The position numbers and the translations under genes were made by a program. From Haliclystus octoradiatus (Eukaryota; Cnidaria; Staurozoa; Stauromedusae; Haliclystidae), in the NCBI GenBank assembly GCA_916610825.1, contig OU744451.1:2108001-2172000 (forward strand): 64,000 bases of DNA, in the 5' to 3' direction. Below are positions 32,284 to 43,800 of this stretch, piece by piece (position 1 is the first letter of the stretch; every line of letters starts with the position of its first letter). The notes below the pieces were generated by a model. The model was given only the letters and a program-made list of their open reading frames with translations, made no database searches and was not told where the DNA came from.

Positions 32284-33579
32284 CAGGGTTGTTAATTTGG
32301 ATTTTTTGAAGCCAAATTTGACGAATTTGGATTTTTTTTTAGTCTTTTGGCTTCAGAAGTTGACGTTTGGCTTTTCCTTAAAAATTGGCCTTTTTGGCCT
32401 TTTTGAACAATTTCTTCTTAATTTTTTTATATCAGTTCGAATTCTGTCGATTCTCTGCCATGCAGCTCAAATTATTAACTTGCTCAAGTCTCACTTTTCT
32501 CATTTTTACTTTTACGATTTTGATATGTTTGGTAAGTGACCGCTTACCGCTCGTCAAAGTGCGGTATATCAAAGCGGGACTTATAGATCAGTCAACTCAA
32601 ATTATTGCTTGTGACGTGTTCAAATTTGTGTACGTCACAGAATAACAGGGTGTTCCCCTATACCCTATATGTTACATAGAGCATATAGCAATGACATCTT
32701 CATTTGACTTGACCACAAAACTTCCGCGTGTGTCTAGTCTATTGTGTTCCAATTTGACGTGAGTTATGTCAACATTTTTTACACAATAGACCAATGAATA
32801 GAAAATAGAATAGAAAGCATACAGTGTATATTTCTGAAATAGCCCGCTATAATAGCATAAATACCGCTTTGATTAATATTCTCAATTATTTCAACTTCCA
32901 TGTTGAATTATACTATTTCTAGAAATGTTGTAAAGAATGTGAAGCTGCTATTGGTAATAGTTATATTTAAATGCAATAATAATAATTTTGAACCAAGATA
33001 GTTAATGCCGTTAACAGTATTTTTGTCATTTTTGAATGAATGTAAAATGATTAGATGTAAAAAATGCTGCGGCGTCAGAAGAATAGACTGCCGGAAAAAA
33101 TTATCGTTTCAAAGAAATGACTAACAAGCCAAATGACTGACTGACTGAAATGACTGACAAACCAAATAAGCATCGTCATTAATAGTCATTAATTGCATAT
33201 GCATCAGTTCCGCATAAACCGCATATATAAGTGCTAAACGTTACGATATGCCATACAGTAATCCACGATCAATATCAGCTACACTGATGTAGTTTACCGT
33301 GATTACACTGCTTAATATATATATAGTTAGAACAAAGAGGTTTATTTTATTGAAATTCAGTTATGTCAAAGTGGAAAGGAAGGTATGAAAGCGGAAGAAA
33401 ATACAGTAAGTCTTGGGAGAATAGATTTGCATGGGTGAAGCAAGCTCCTGATGGCACTGAAAGTGCTTTTTGTAAATTATGCCGTGTTACGATGTTGCCA
33501 AAAATCTCAAATTTGCAAAATCACGAAAAAACCGATAAGCATAAGAAAACTGTTAGCTCGATTAATTCAACTAGGTCAT
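32284..33579 (+). mobile_element. hAT DNA transposon copy 2, cut by the assembly gap
   Basis: From CAGGGTTGTTAATTTGG onward it matches copy 1 (complement of 13170-11880) almost base for base, with a few substitutions and a small insertion in the GGCCTTTTT tract. The sequence before it is GTGACGCG (32276-32283), presumably one half of its 8-bp duplication. The rest of the element is not present after the gap, where unrelated sequence starts at 34080. Confidence 0.9.
33363..33578 (+). CDS. hAT transposase N-terminus, copy 2 (partial)
   Basis: 72 codons from ATG at 33363 are identical to the start of the copy 1 transposase. They include the zinc finger (FCKLC ... NHEKTDKH) and end at STRS, where the run of N begins. 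The catalytic domain lies in the gap, if present. Identity over coding and leader sequence shows that the two copies separated recently. Whether copy 2 has the TAG found in copy 1 cannot be seen, so it could be an intact source copy. Confidence 0.88.
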
Positions 33580-34079
33580 NNNNNNNNNNNNNNNNNNNNN
33601 NNNNNNNNNNNNNNNNNNNNNNNNNNNNNNNNNNNNNNNNNNNNNNNNNNNNNNNNNNNNNNNNNNNNNNNNNNNNNNNNNNNNNNNNNNNNNNNNNNNN
33701 NNNNNNNNNNNNNNNNNNNNNNNNNNNNNNNNNNNNNNNNNNNNNNNNNNNNNNNNNNNNNNNNNNNNNNNNNNNNNNNNNNNNNNNNNNNNNNNNNNNN
33801 NNNNNNNNNNNNNNNNNNNNNNNNNNNNNNNNNNNNNNNNNNNNNNNNNNNNNNNNNNNNNNNNNNNNNNNNNNNNNNNNNNNNNNNNNNNNNNNNNNNN
33901 NNNNNNNNNNNNNNNNNNNNNNNNNNNNNNNNNNNNNNNNNNNNNNNNNNNNNNNNNNNNNNNNNNNNNNNNNNNNNNNNNNNNNNNNNNNNNNNNNNNN
34001 NNNNNNNNNNNNNNNNNNNNNNNNNNNNNNNNNNNNNNNNNNNNNNNNNNNNNNNNNNNNNNNNNNNNNNNNNNNNNNN
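33580..34079. other. assembly gap (500 N)
   Basis: Exactly 500 N. The missing part of hAT copy 2 would need about 2.2 kb, so the gap length is probably a placeholder, or copy 2 is truncated. Confidence 0.95.
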
Positions 34080-34087
34080 TGTAACCA

Positions 34088-34290
34088 CCATTATATGGTG
34101 AAAGAGTCAAATATACACATTATTTACTGTGACTTCAAGTTTCACCCATTACACAATCAATATAAACACAATCAATAGCATTGATTGAGTAAAAATCTGT
34201 CTGAAGATTGCAATGAAATATGTGAAACTTGAAGTAACAGTAAAGAATGTGTATTTTTTACTCTTTCACCACATATTATTATAATTTACC
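34088..34290. mobile_element. ~200-bp hairpin MITE
   Basis: The left arm ATATGGTGAAAGAGT... TACTGTGACTTCAAGTTTCAC is repeated inverted at 34222-34285 (GTGAAACTTGAAGT ... ACTCTTTCACCACATAT). No duplication was resolved because the left border touches the gap. Confidence 0.65.
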
Positions 34291-34423
34291 GCTCTGTTAA
34301 ATGAAGACATAGAGCCCTATATTATCTGCTATTAGATAAACATAACTTTTATAATGTTATTATTATTATTAGTTTTTCATTTTGTTGAAAAGCCTACCAT
34401 AATATATGTGTTTCTTGCTTTCA

Positions 34424-35337
34424 GGGAACTGTCATAGAAGAAGTCTAGGTCAGTGAAGGAGAATCTGACGATGATGTAACAACACAGGATTACTTCAGCA
34501 ACCCAACTATCATTGATCTGACTATTGATATACATTCTAGCAGTGCAGAAGATATTGACTCTGAATCAGATCATACCTGGAAATGTATTCTTGGAAGAAT
34601 CGATCTCAAACAGAGCGACAAGAACATTCTGTTGTCAAAAGACTTATGGTTGAATGATAACATTATCAATGCAGCACAGTTATTATTAAAGAATCAATTT
34701 ACAGATATTTCAGGATTTCAGGAAACAACACTTCGTCATGATATGCTTCCTCCGTCTGATGAATTTGTGCAAATCCTGCATGTAAATGATGATCATTGGG
34801 TCACCGTGTCAACGCTGGGAATAACCAAATCTGATATCATTCGGCTCTATGATAGCTCAAAAGTCAGCCATCTGCAATTGGGCACTAAAAGTATCATTGC
34901 AAGTCTTTTGAAAACAAATTCACCTACAATCACCGTTAAAGTTGTTCCTGTGCAACAGCAAAATGACAGCAATAGTTGTGGCCTGTTTGCTGTTGCATTT
35001 GCAACCATGGCATGTTTTTGAAATGATGTGCAACAAGTAGTTTTGGATGATTCTCAAATGAGATCTCATCTTCTAAATTGCTTAGAAAATGGTAGAATGC
35101 TGCCTTTTCCAACTTTAAGAAGAAAGGAGATCTATCATCTTGATAGACTCGTTTTTTTTAGTTATTTTGCATTTGTAGGATGCCAGCTGAGTTGTATCCT
35201 ATCACAAATACTGTTGATTGCTCTATATGCAAAGAAAATTTTCATCTTAACTGCATCCCTGCTACTTGGACATACCCGTTAAATCAAAATGTAGCTTGGC
35301 AATGCCTTGACTGTAAAGTATTGACCACTGTGGTCTA
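34424..35337 (+). pseudogene. Ulp1/SENP-like (C48) protease with C-terminal PHD-like finger, decayed
   Basis: After an acceptor (TTGCTTTCAG, ending about 34423) the frame codes for an acidic lead, TIIDLTID followed by SSSAEDIDSES, that resembles a SUMO-interacting motif. The protease then runs WKCILGRIDL ... WLNDNIINAAQLLLKNQ ... HVNDDHWVTVS (His) ... RLYDSS (Asp) ... VPVQQQNDSNSCGLFAVAFA (Gln, Cys). So all four catalytic residues are present. The domain continues past an in-frame TGA (about 35019) as DDSQMRSHLLNCLENG. A shifted frame then gives CSICKENFHLNCIPATWTY ... WQCLDC, a PHD-like C2HC2 pattern, to a TAG at 35335. One further in-frame stop lies near the acceptor (about 34451). C48 proteases cleave SUMO-like modifiers. 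This one belongs to a multicopy animal family linked to transposons; loss of frame suggests a dead copy. Confidence 0.75.
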
Positions 35338-36562
35338 GTATAGGCATATACAATAAATTATGTTACTGTAGGCTAGCCTAAATATGAATGTCTTATTCAC
35401 CCTTTATCTATTAAAATTACGTTTATATTATAGGCCTAGTTTACTGTTGTTAAGTCTTGGAATGTTTTGCATTAATTTTCTCTTATTCAGCTGTTCACTC
35501 TGTCCTAAGCTCAAAAACAGCAAAATCAATGTTCAAGGTTCTATTGCGTATGTGTTGATCAATGTTAGAATAGCATGTAAATCAACACATATGCTTTTCT
35601 AAAAGATTTATCATTTCCTTGAAAAATATGATCCAGAGTTAAATAAAAGAAGATTAGTGTTATTGTTATTACTTTGCTACGCTATATATCCTTCAGCTAA
35701 CCTACAACAGACAGTCTGTCAGACACAAATCAAAACACTGTGAAAACTGGAAACGTTATTTTTTGAGCTACTAAAATGGATTCATATGATGGGATGGATG
35801 TCTAAACTCATTTCGTATCTGAACTATATTTCATTTCTGGCTCTGGTACCGAAATAAAGTATTGGAATGAAAGTCCACCTTGTATAAAGTTCTTTGACAA
35901 CAAATAGGCCTGCATGATTTAAAGAATTCATTTTCAATATATTGGACTACTGATCATTGAGTGATATATAATTACCTATCGGACGTGTATTCATCATATC
36001 CAGCCCAAACTAGGTTATTTCTCATAAAATATCGTTTGAACGGACTCGATCCTTCTCATAATAACATGCCTAGCAACTACCTCTAGCTTACGAATCTACG
36101 ACTGATCATCTAGAAAACCATCTTCAAACTCACATCTTGACTTGACTTGAAGTGCATCGTGATAGAATTACACAACTTTGATACGTTCATATCTTCATAC
36201 CATCATATAATCTTAAATAGATATTATAACAATTTCTTTAGCTCTAGAACGTCGTAAAATGAAGTACCTTTTCGGTCTTGCAAAATTGAAGGTGGAAAAA
36301 AACCGTACCGCCATTTTCCTTTCGACGACTTTTAACGAATTTAACGTGAATCTTCAAAGTTTCAACTTTCAAATAATGAAAACGTAATCTTTTTAGCGTA
36401 AGATTTACTAGATTTACGCTGAAACTCAACTGGCTTCTGATTGGATAATACAACAATAGCAACCCTCCACTTGCTGGATTTTGTTGCGACCGGCCAAAAT
36501 ATCAGACGGGACAGGATGCTACTGCGCATGACTCCATGCAGCCTGTTGAATTTTCTGTTTAC
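35338..36562. other. unassigned sequence
   Basis: About 1.2 kb with no recognisable gene, RNA or repeat end. Short open frames show no family features. Confidence 0.4.
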
Positions 36563-37074
36563 CGCTAGCAACATTCGAAAATGAAAATGAAAATGAAATA
36601 TTACTTAGCAGCCCATTGTTCTCATAGCCCGCGGTACGTTTGGTCAGCGCAAATAGCTGCTCACGGTACAGTTGCTCACGGTTTCATGCAACGTTGCTAT
36701 GCAGGGATTAATCTCGCTAGACAAAAGACAGATTATGACAGTGACAGTTGACAGTTTCAACAGCTAATGACAGATTTGTAAAAATTCGGGTCAGTGTACA
36801 TGGTGCAGAGGAGACAGAGAAATACACAAATTCTCAAGCAAATATGATTTTAGGTGTGACCTTGTTTTCGCATGTTGGCTCATTCGTGGTTAAATACAAG
36901 TGTGGATTTATGAGCTGATTAACAATAATATGTTCCATGTTATATAAAAATCCATGTGATAGCGTGTATTCAGATATGATAACCACTTGAGTGAAAAAGG
37001 CTTCGCAATAATAAAAACGGATATGATAGCCTTCAATAATTATAACAAAGTCAACACATACATGCATTATAGAC

Positions 37075-37711
37075 AGAGATGTTAGTAACGATTACAAAAG
37101 TAACGACGTTACTGGTAATAGTAATTTTTAAGTAACTTCTACTTGTAACTAGTTACTTTTCTGTAAAAGTAACTTCTACTTGTAACTAGTTACATTTAGG
37201 ATTGAAGTAAAGTAACGATTACTCGCTACTTTTTCACAAAATTTTCGCTTTCTTCCGTTACTTTTTTTACAAAAGATTGCTGAAAATTGGCAGCTTCCAT
37301 TCTGTTTGACAATCTGTTTTTCCGAGTTTATAATATTCAAGTGATTCAACGAGCGTTTCACGGTTTTATGTCTTATATGTCTGTTCGATCAATTAATTGT
37401 CATAGCAACCAAGCCTGGAATAGAAATAATGGCGCGTAACTTGAGATTTTCTTTGTTATGGTAATTAGGGGGATCGCCTAGACCATACCATTCAAACACG
37501 CAAAAGACGTCGCTGTGAAATATTCGTCGGGTATCTGTTTTCGTATTTATATTGTCAACAAGAACATTTGATTAATTAACAGATGAAAATACAGAAATAT
37601 TATTTGAATACTTCATATATGTCTCATTGCTTCTGTTGGATGTGTTTGGACTTATTCATAAAAAGTAACGGAAAAAGTAACTGTAACTAATTACTTTCGA
37701 ATCAAAAGTAA
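37075..37711. mobile_element. GTAAC/GTTAC-rich core, hAT-terminus-like
   Basis: It begins CAGAGATGTTAGTAACGATT with repeated TAACTAGTTAC blocks and ends AAAAGTAATCCCTG. Ends of the type CAGxGATG...GTAACTAGTTAC are common in animal hAT elements. No protein and no clear duplication, so this is a tentative call. Confidence 0.35.
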
Positions 37712-38261
37712 TCCCTGCATAGCTACGTTGTATGAAACCGTGAGCAACTGTACCGTGAGCAGCTATTTGCGCTGACCAAACGTACCGCGGGCTATGAGAA
37801 CGATGGGCTGCTAAGTAAAGCCCGGTTTCCACTTGACGAAAAATTCGCTGCAGCGAAAATTTCCCGGCTAAAACGCCGAGTACGCATGCGTTGTGTGACG
37901 TTGAACACGAGTTTGGACCACGCAAGTTTCGCTGAAGCGAAAAAAGTAGTTGAAACTGATCCTACTTTTTTGCGATTCGCTGCAGCGAAAAGTGAATCAA
38001 GCCAATGCAAATCATCTGAAAATGATGTTGTCATGACATTTTCAGCAAACAAGATGGCGGGATGAAATTTGTAGCCTGTATTGCTTTGTTGCCTGAAATT
38101 TGTAGCCTGTATTTTGTCAATTGTGAATCTCCATTCTCCAGTCACCAAATAACGCAAACAAACACATGGTTTTCTCATGTGAGTATCGTTCTTTTCAATT
38201 TTTAGACCAATCATTACATAAAATTGTTCAAATGTCGAATGACATATTTTCGAAGAGAACG

Positions 38262-38462
38262 TTAAAAATATTCGATGTCGTAGAGCTTCATTTCCTTTAC
38301 GAGTAAATGAAACTCTCCTTTCTCTTTCCTCTCTTCAAATAATTTCCGGACCCAGAATGGTTTACTGTATTTTCCTGCATAAACTCTACGTCTTCTGAGC
38401 AGAAACATTTGAATAATTTGTAGTCGTGCAAGCAATACAGCTTCCAAATTGACTGGTGCCAT
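38262..38462 (-). pseudogene. Harbinger transposase N-terminal fragment, left arm
   Basis: 67 codons from ATG at 38462, MAPVNLEAVLLARLQIIQMF, with the KPFWVRKLFEERKEKGEFHL block. It is almost the same as 3587-3835, with Leu/Gly replacements (LLRRRRVYAGKY), and ends at TAA after DIEYF where the copy at 3587 continues. It has no catalytic residues. It is the mirror partner of 38556-38804. Confidence 0.7.
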
Positions 38463-38555
38463 GACGGATTTTCATAAAATGTAGATTTTGGCGCGCGAAA
38501 AAAATTTCAAGTGGAAATGAACCAGCGAAAATTCGACATTTTATGAAAATCCATT

Positions 38556-38804
38556 ATGGCACCAGTCAATTTGGAAGATGTATTGCTTGCACGACTGCAA
38601 ATTATTCAAATGTTTCTGCTCAAAAGACGTAGAGTATATGCAGGGAAATACAGTAAACGATTCTGGGTCCGGAAATTATTTGAAGACAGGAAAGAGAAAG
38701 GAGAGTTTCATTTACTCGTAAAGGAAATGAAGCTCCACAACATCGAATATTTTTACCGTTCTCTTCGTAAATACGTCCTTCGACATTTGAAAAGTTTTAT
38801 ATAA
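38556..38804 (+). pseudogene. Harbinger transposase N-terminal fragment, right arm
   Basis: 82 codons from ATG at 38556, ending at TAA. It has the same blocks as 3587-3835 (FWVRKLFEDRKEKGEFHLLV, NIEYFYRSLRKYV). Differences among the three copies are mostly conservative, which could mean the piece was under selection in the parent family or simply that copies are young. It has no DDE domain. Confidence 0.7.
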
Positions 38805-39242
38805 TGATTGGTCTAAAATTGGAAAGAAGGATACTCACATGAGAAAAACATTGGTTCGCTGGAGAGGCTATGTGTTTGTTTGCGTTATTTGGTGACTGGA
38901 GATTCACAATTTGCAAAAATACAGGCAACAAAGCAATACAGGCTAGAAATTCATCCCGCCATCTTGTTTGCTGAAAATGTCATGACAACATCATTTTCAA
39001 TTGATTTGCATTGCTTGATTCACTTTTCGCTGCAGCGAATCGCAAAAAAGTAGGATCAGTTCCAACTACTTTTTTCGCTTCAGCGAAAGTTGCAGCGAAA
39101 CCTGCGTAGTCCAAGCTCGTGTGCAACGTCACACAACGCATGCGTACTCAGCATTTTAGCCGCGAAATTTTCGCTGCAGCGAATATTTCGTCAAATGGAA
39201 ACCGGGCTTAACATTTCATTTTCATTTTCATTTTCGAATGTT

Positions 39243-39783
39243 GCTAGCAGCCCATCGTTCTCATAGCGTGCGGCATAATATGCACGCCGCTCAAGAGCAG
39301 CGGTATACTTCGTAGACGTAGTCACGCAAGACAGCCTTACGCGTGGATGTGGTCAATCGGTCATATAGCCGAGGCATACTAAATAGTTATTATAGTTTAT
39401 CAGTATGTTTTGAAATAATATAAATTGTGACATAATGCCTATACTACGTCTTCTATATGCACATTGCTTTGACACTATTTTACATCGGGAGCATTGCTGT
39501 AGATATTATTCTGTAAAGTATTGTGAACCATTCATTCAAAGCGATTGAGTAAAAATTATTAAAATATTCTACTGACTACGACTGGGTTTGTCTTTGGCAC
39601 ACTTGACCCACAGCTGGAAATATATTCTGTCCTTGAAAGACGTATGTATTTGTCAAGTGATCGAAGCATATCCTTAATATTGTCACAAATTGTCACGGAG
39701 GGTAATAGACGAAGCTCGACGGACGCAGACACACAGTTCGCAGCTTGCGTGACCGCAGGCTATGAGAGCAATGGGCTGCAAGA
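39243..39783. mobile_element. MITE with GCAGCCCATCGTTCTCATAG ends
   Basis: The left end GCAGCCCATCGTTCTCATAG is inverted at 39757-39783 (GGCTATGAGAGCAATGGGCTGC). The same end occurs in the palindrome at 36601. No protein or clear duplication. Confidence 0.6.
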
Positions 39784-39817
39784 CACATGCGAGTTTCAGT
39801 TTCAAAATCAAACGGAA

Positions 39818-40020
39818 GTCTTATGAGAACGATGGGCTGTGAAGTGGTAAAACCGATTTTGATTTTGAAATGAAAACAGAAGTCTTCTGAGAACGATGGG
39901 CTGTGAAGTGGTAAAACCGATTTTGATTTTGAAATGAAAACAGAAGTCTTATGAGAACGATGGGCTGTGAAGTGGTAAAACCGATTTGATTTTGAAATGA
40001 AAACAGAAGTTGTGTTTCGG
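39818..40020 (+). repeat. ~65-bp tandem repeat, three units
   Basis: The unit TATGAGAACGATGGGCTGTG followed by AAGTGGTAAAACCGATT and GATTTTGAAATGAAAACAGA is present three times with few differences. It contains the GAGAACGATGGGC motif shared with nearby MITE ends. Confidence 0.85.
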
Positions 40021-40029
40021 TTTTCAATG

Positions 40030-40330
40030 TCTGTTTTTTTATTTTTTTATATTATTATTTTTATTATTTTTATTTTTTTTTTATTTTTTTTATTTTTTTA
40101 ATTTTATTTTATTTTATTTTTGATTTTATTTAATTTTTTTATTTTACTTTATTTTATTTTTTTATTTTTTTTTATTTTTTTTTATTTTTTATTTATTTTT
40201 TTTATTTTTTTATTATTTATTTATTTTTTTATTTATTTTATTGTATTTTCATTTTTATTCCACAATTTTTTGTATTTTAATTCTGTTTCTATCGTTTTTT
40301 GTTGAAATATGCTATGAGAACGATGGGCCA
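40030..40330 (-). mobile_element. half of the AT-rich MITE seen whole at 57795-58335
   Basis: A TTTTTATTTT-rich tract (40030-40255) leads into TTCTGTTTCTATCG, TTTTTTGTTGAAATATGCTA and GAGAACGATGGGCCACCAT, the right end of that family. The open frames in the T-rich tract (poly-Phe) are not genes. Confidence 0.7.
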
Positions 40331-40693
40331 CCATACTCCACTGTGTCCACACATTGTTTACTTTAATCATTATTATATGAGGTATGTAAATGGTAATCAT
40401 TATAGACATGTGTCCTCTCTGTGAGAAGTTGGCTAAAGTTGATAAAATATTAGAGTTTGGGTCTCTCATTTATGTAATTTACTGTATCAAATTTCAGAAT
40501 CACCTGTTGTTATTACCAATATCACTCAATGACTCATGCTGAGATTCACTCAACCGACACAGATGAATTATCAGTGTTGTTCTGCATTTTTAATTTCTTC
40601 TCATGACTATTTTGTTTCATTGACATTCTCTTTGACAAGACATACTGCAGGCTACTAACGTGAGCGAAGCGACTTCTTTGAGGAAGCCGAAGG
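40331..40693. other. unassigned sequence
   Basis: No gene or repeat border recognised. Confidence 0.4.
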
Positions 40694-40843
40694 CTTGTTA
40701 ATAATAATAATACGCAAACCGTGTCGGTGATCAAATCACCATTGTTTCATTATTGTTAAACTCCTTTTCCGCAGAGCACTTTCCAAACTTCTTATACGCT
40801 TCTGGGTTATCTATAGGCCTTTGGCTATCCGACGTTTCGTTTT
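40694..40843 (+). repeat. dispersed repeat, left part, split by LTR element
   Basis: It matches 23328-23470 closely up to CCGACGTTTC followed by GTTTT, the 5-bp duplication of the LTR element (40839-40843). Confidence 0.85.
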
Positions 40844-43800
40844 TGTAAGTTTATTTAGAAGATTAAAGTTGAAAGACACAAATAAAACCAAGCACCACTC
40901 AGAAAACACACAAGCTGAGTTAAGAAGGCCATTTACACTGCAGCAAAATAGGCACGGTACTCGTCAATTAACACATCAAAGGTGTGAAGGTGTCAAGTGT
41001 TTTTGAGCACGGGCCAAGCAAAAACACTGTCTAAACGGCTTTTTCAGACATTGAAAATCGGCACCGTGCCTACTATTTTGATCGGGCCGAGATCATTTCT
41101 CGAGGTAGTCTCGGCCCGCTCAAAAAGTGTGCACCGTGCCATTTTGCAGAAATTATGACGTCATCGTAGAAGTTGCGTCTCTTTACAGTGGAATTCTGAG
41201 GTTTTCTAATAAAATCAGTAACAGACTAAAGATTACCAAAGCTAGATAAGCACAATTGAGCATATTTTGTTACGTATTTCTTTTGAAAATTAATGAAGTT
41301 TCTGTAGTATAAGGTTTAATTATGCAAATTGTAACTACGAGTGCGGAGCGTAAATTTAGATGTGTCTTTTGTCACAGAAATACTGATCTTGCGTGGTAGC
41401 ATGTTCAGGAGGTGAAAGACTAACCCAAATGTATTTGAATTTTGCTCAATGGAGATAGGAATGTAACAAAAATTTAAATATTATAATTGATGAAAATCAT
41501 AGTGATTTTCAGTTCAACGGAATCCTTACAAGTTATTTGACATAATTGAATCTCAATTTATCGAGTTTCACCTGTAAAACCATTAAATAATGAGAAACCT
41601 ATAATTCAGTTTGTAAGTTTTCAATCTCGGCCCGCGTAAAAATAGGCACGGGCGATCTTGAAAACAGTTTTTTAATAAGCTGTGTAAACCCTGAAAAAAA
41701 ACAGCACGGGCCGCATTCTTGTTAACACCTCGGGTGTTAATTGACGAGTACCGTGCCTTTTTTGCTGCAGTGTAAATGGCCCTAAGGTGTACAATCCTGT
41801 CTCTTATAACACTTTCAGGAATCTGACAAACATAGTGATAACTGATAAGTATCTACTTTTATAATATATCGTTAACAACAGTCAAATTGAGTATTACAAA
41901 CTTTACAATGAAATACAATTAATAGCTAATTGACTAAATTAACTAATTGATTAAATTAACTAATTGATTAAATACATCAGTAAAAATACATCAATAACAT
42001 AAACATACATTAAATATTTTAGCATACACTCCCCCGAGATTTACAAATCTAAAACAAAATTACTTAACCATTGAGGCTGTCGGCGCTCTCGAATCGGTCG
42101 ATCGATTTGAACATCATCATCGTTATCGTCTGACGAAGACGAATCCTCGGATAAAATTGTATCATCATAAGAATCAGAGTTCAAAGTATTTTCAACGGCT
42201 TGTTCTTCGACAGTAGAAATGCGTCTTCGTAGATGAGCAACATGCTGAATTGAATTAACATTGTTAACTTTCACACTAACCTTTTGTGCAGTTAATTGTT
42301 CAATCACAACACCAGGCAACCAAGGTTCTAGCATCTGACATTTAAATCAGGTTTTACCCATACACAATCACCAACAAAATATTCAGCAATAAATTGTTTT
42401 ACAGGTAAACACGGCTTCACAAATTTCAATCTTGGCACATAATTAAACAAGTAATGTGAAGGTGGCTTAGACATACGATGAGTTATTGTATTGTTGTACC
42501 AATATACCGCTTCTGAAATACTACAATCTGATCTGGACGCAATAGTTTTAATTGTACGGTGGTTACGCTCTACTATGCCATTACCTTGTGGCCTATACGC
42601 TGCTCGTGGTGATAGTTTTACATTCCAATCCTCACATAATTTACAAATGTCTTTAGATTTAAATGTACTGTAATTATCCCAAATTATTTCCGTTGGTGGT
42701 CCTCTCTCAGTAAATATAGATAATAATTGACCATAGATTTGCGATATACCTTCATTTGTAATTCGACGCCAAATAGCATACCTTGAAGGTCCAGAATCTA
42801 CTATTGTAAAATATTTTTCTCCTTTAAATTTGGTTACATCAATAGATAAACAATACCAATCTTGATTAACCGATAGCTCTCCTCTTTCCCAAGTAATAGG
42901 CGTTGGTTGGATCAATAGATTTGCATTTGTCACACGATTTGATAATAGCAGTAATATCAGTATCACTTACATTTAAATTAGCAGACCGAGCTAGATACCG
43001 TAATTGTTTATTTCCCCCGTGACAAATCTGATGCAAATCTTTTAAAGTACATAATTGGTCTGAATTACCGACAGCAGATACATTGTTTACAGTAGTTAAC
43101 CATGAATTAGGTACTCTTGTCAATTTATCTGATGTATTTTGATCAGAACGAACAAGATCAATATTAATTTTTAAATCATACTCTTTTACAATATTAGTGA
43201 ATAAATCTATTCTTCTGCGAATCAATAGTTCACTAGAAGCAGCTGTTTTCAAACGAGATTTGTTTAGTAAATGCGTTTGATAACCAACCATGAACAACAG
43301 ATGAATCAGTTTTAATAGAAATATCACATAAAGACCATGCTATAGCATAATTAATTCATTTTAACACAGCATCTAATTCTGCTAAATTGATATGAGCAGA
43401 ATTATCTTTACGAAGCCACGAGGCATCCTCCACAATATTATTATTAATTTTGACACAAATACCTAAAGCCAATGAACTGGCATCGCACCATACTTCGCCT
43501 TTGGTTTGCTTACCCACGTTCCATTGACCAATGGATGGATTCTCGTTCAGTACATGATGTAGCATTTCTTGACAATGCTTCTGTACATTCTGAGGTACAA
43601 TGTCATCCCAACGTGCTGACGTACATAATCAGCAGATACAATTTCTTCATCAATATATATATCATCTATATAGCCATCACAACCTTTTTTAACATTTAGA
43701 TCCATACTTAAAACCTTTCGTAATACAGTTGACATAATCATAGGTGCTACATTTAGGCCAAATCCTAAGCGCGTTAAACACCAGCGCTTACCTCGATGAA

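Larger units (their letters stand above)
37819..39208. mobile_element. inverted duplication of the Harbinger MITE, TAA-flanked
   Basis: Two copies of the element at 3452-4242 lie head to head. The left one (37819-38536) is on the minus strand and the right one (38537-39208) on the plus strand; both are joined at lost inner ends. The outer ends are AGCCCGGTTTCCACTTGACG and its near-complement, and TAA flanks the pair (37816-37818, 39209-39211). The arms are about 650 bp with a loop of roughly 75 bp. The single TAA pair implies that the double unit inserted as one. Confidence 0.85.
36564..39244. mobile_element. palindromic element with ~115-bp core arms, split by Harbinger insertion
   Basis: The left arm TTACTTAGCAGCCCATTGTT (36601) ... 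CGGTACAGTTGCTCACGG ... GCAGGGATTA (36719) is inverted at 37708-37818. Beyond it, GCTAGCAACATTCG plus GAAAAT repeats (36566-36600) pairs with 39212-39244. The arms were therefore longer before the Harbinger pair (37819-39208) landed in the right arm. The core is described separately. Confidence 0.7.

Noticed and set aside
33451-34110. Long open frames across 33571-34178
   Set aside because: They are produced by the run of N; only 33363-33578 is real sequence.
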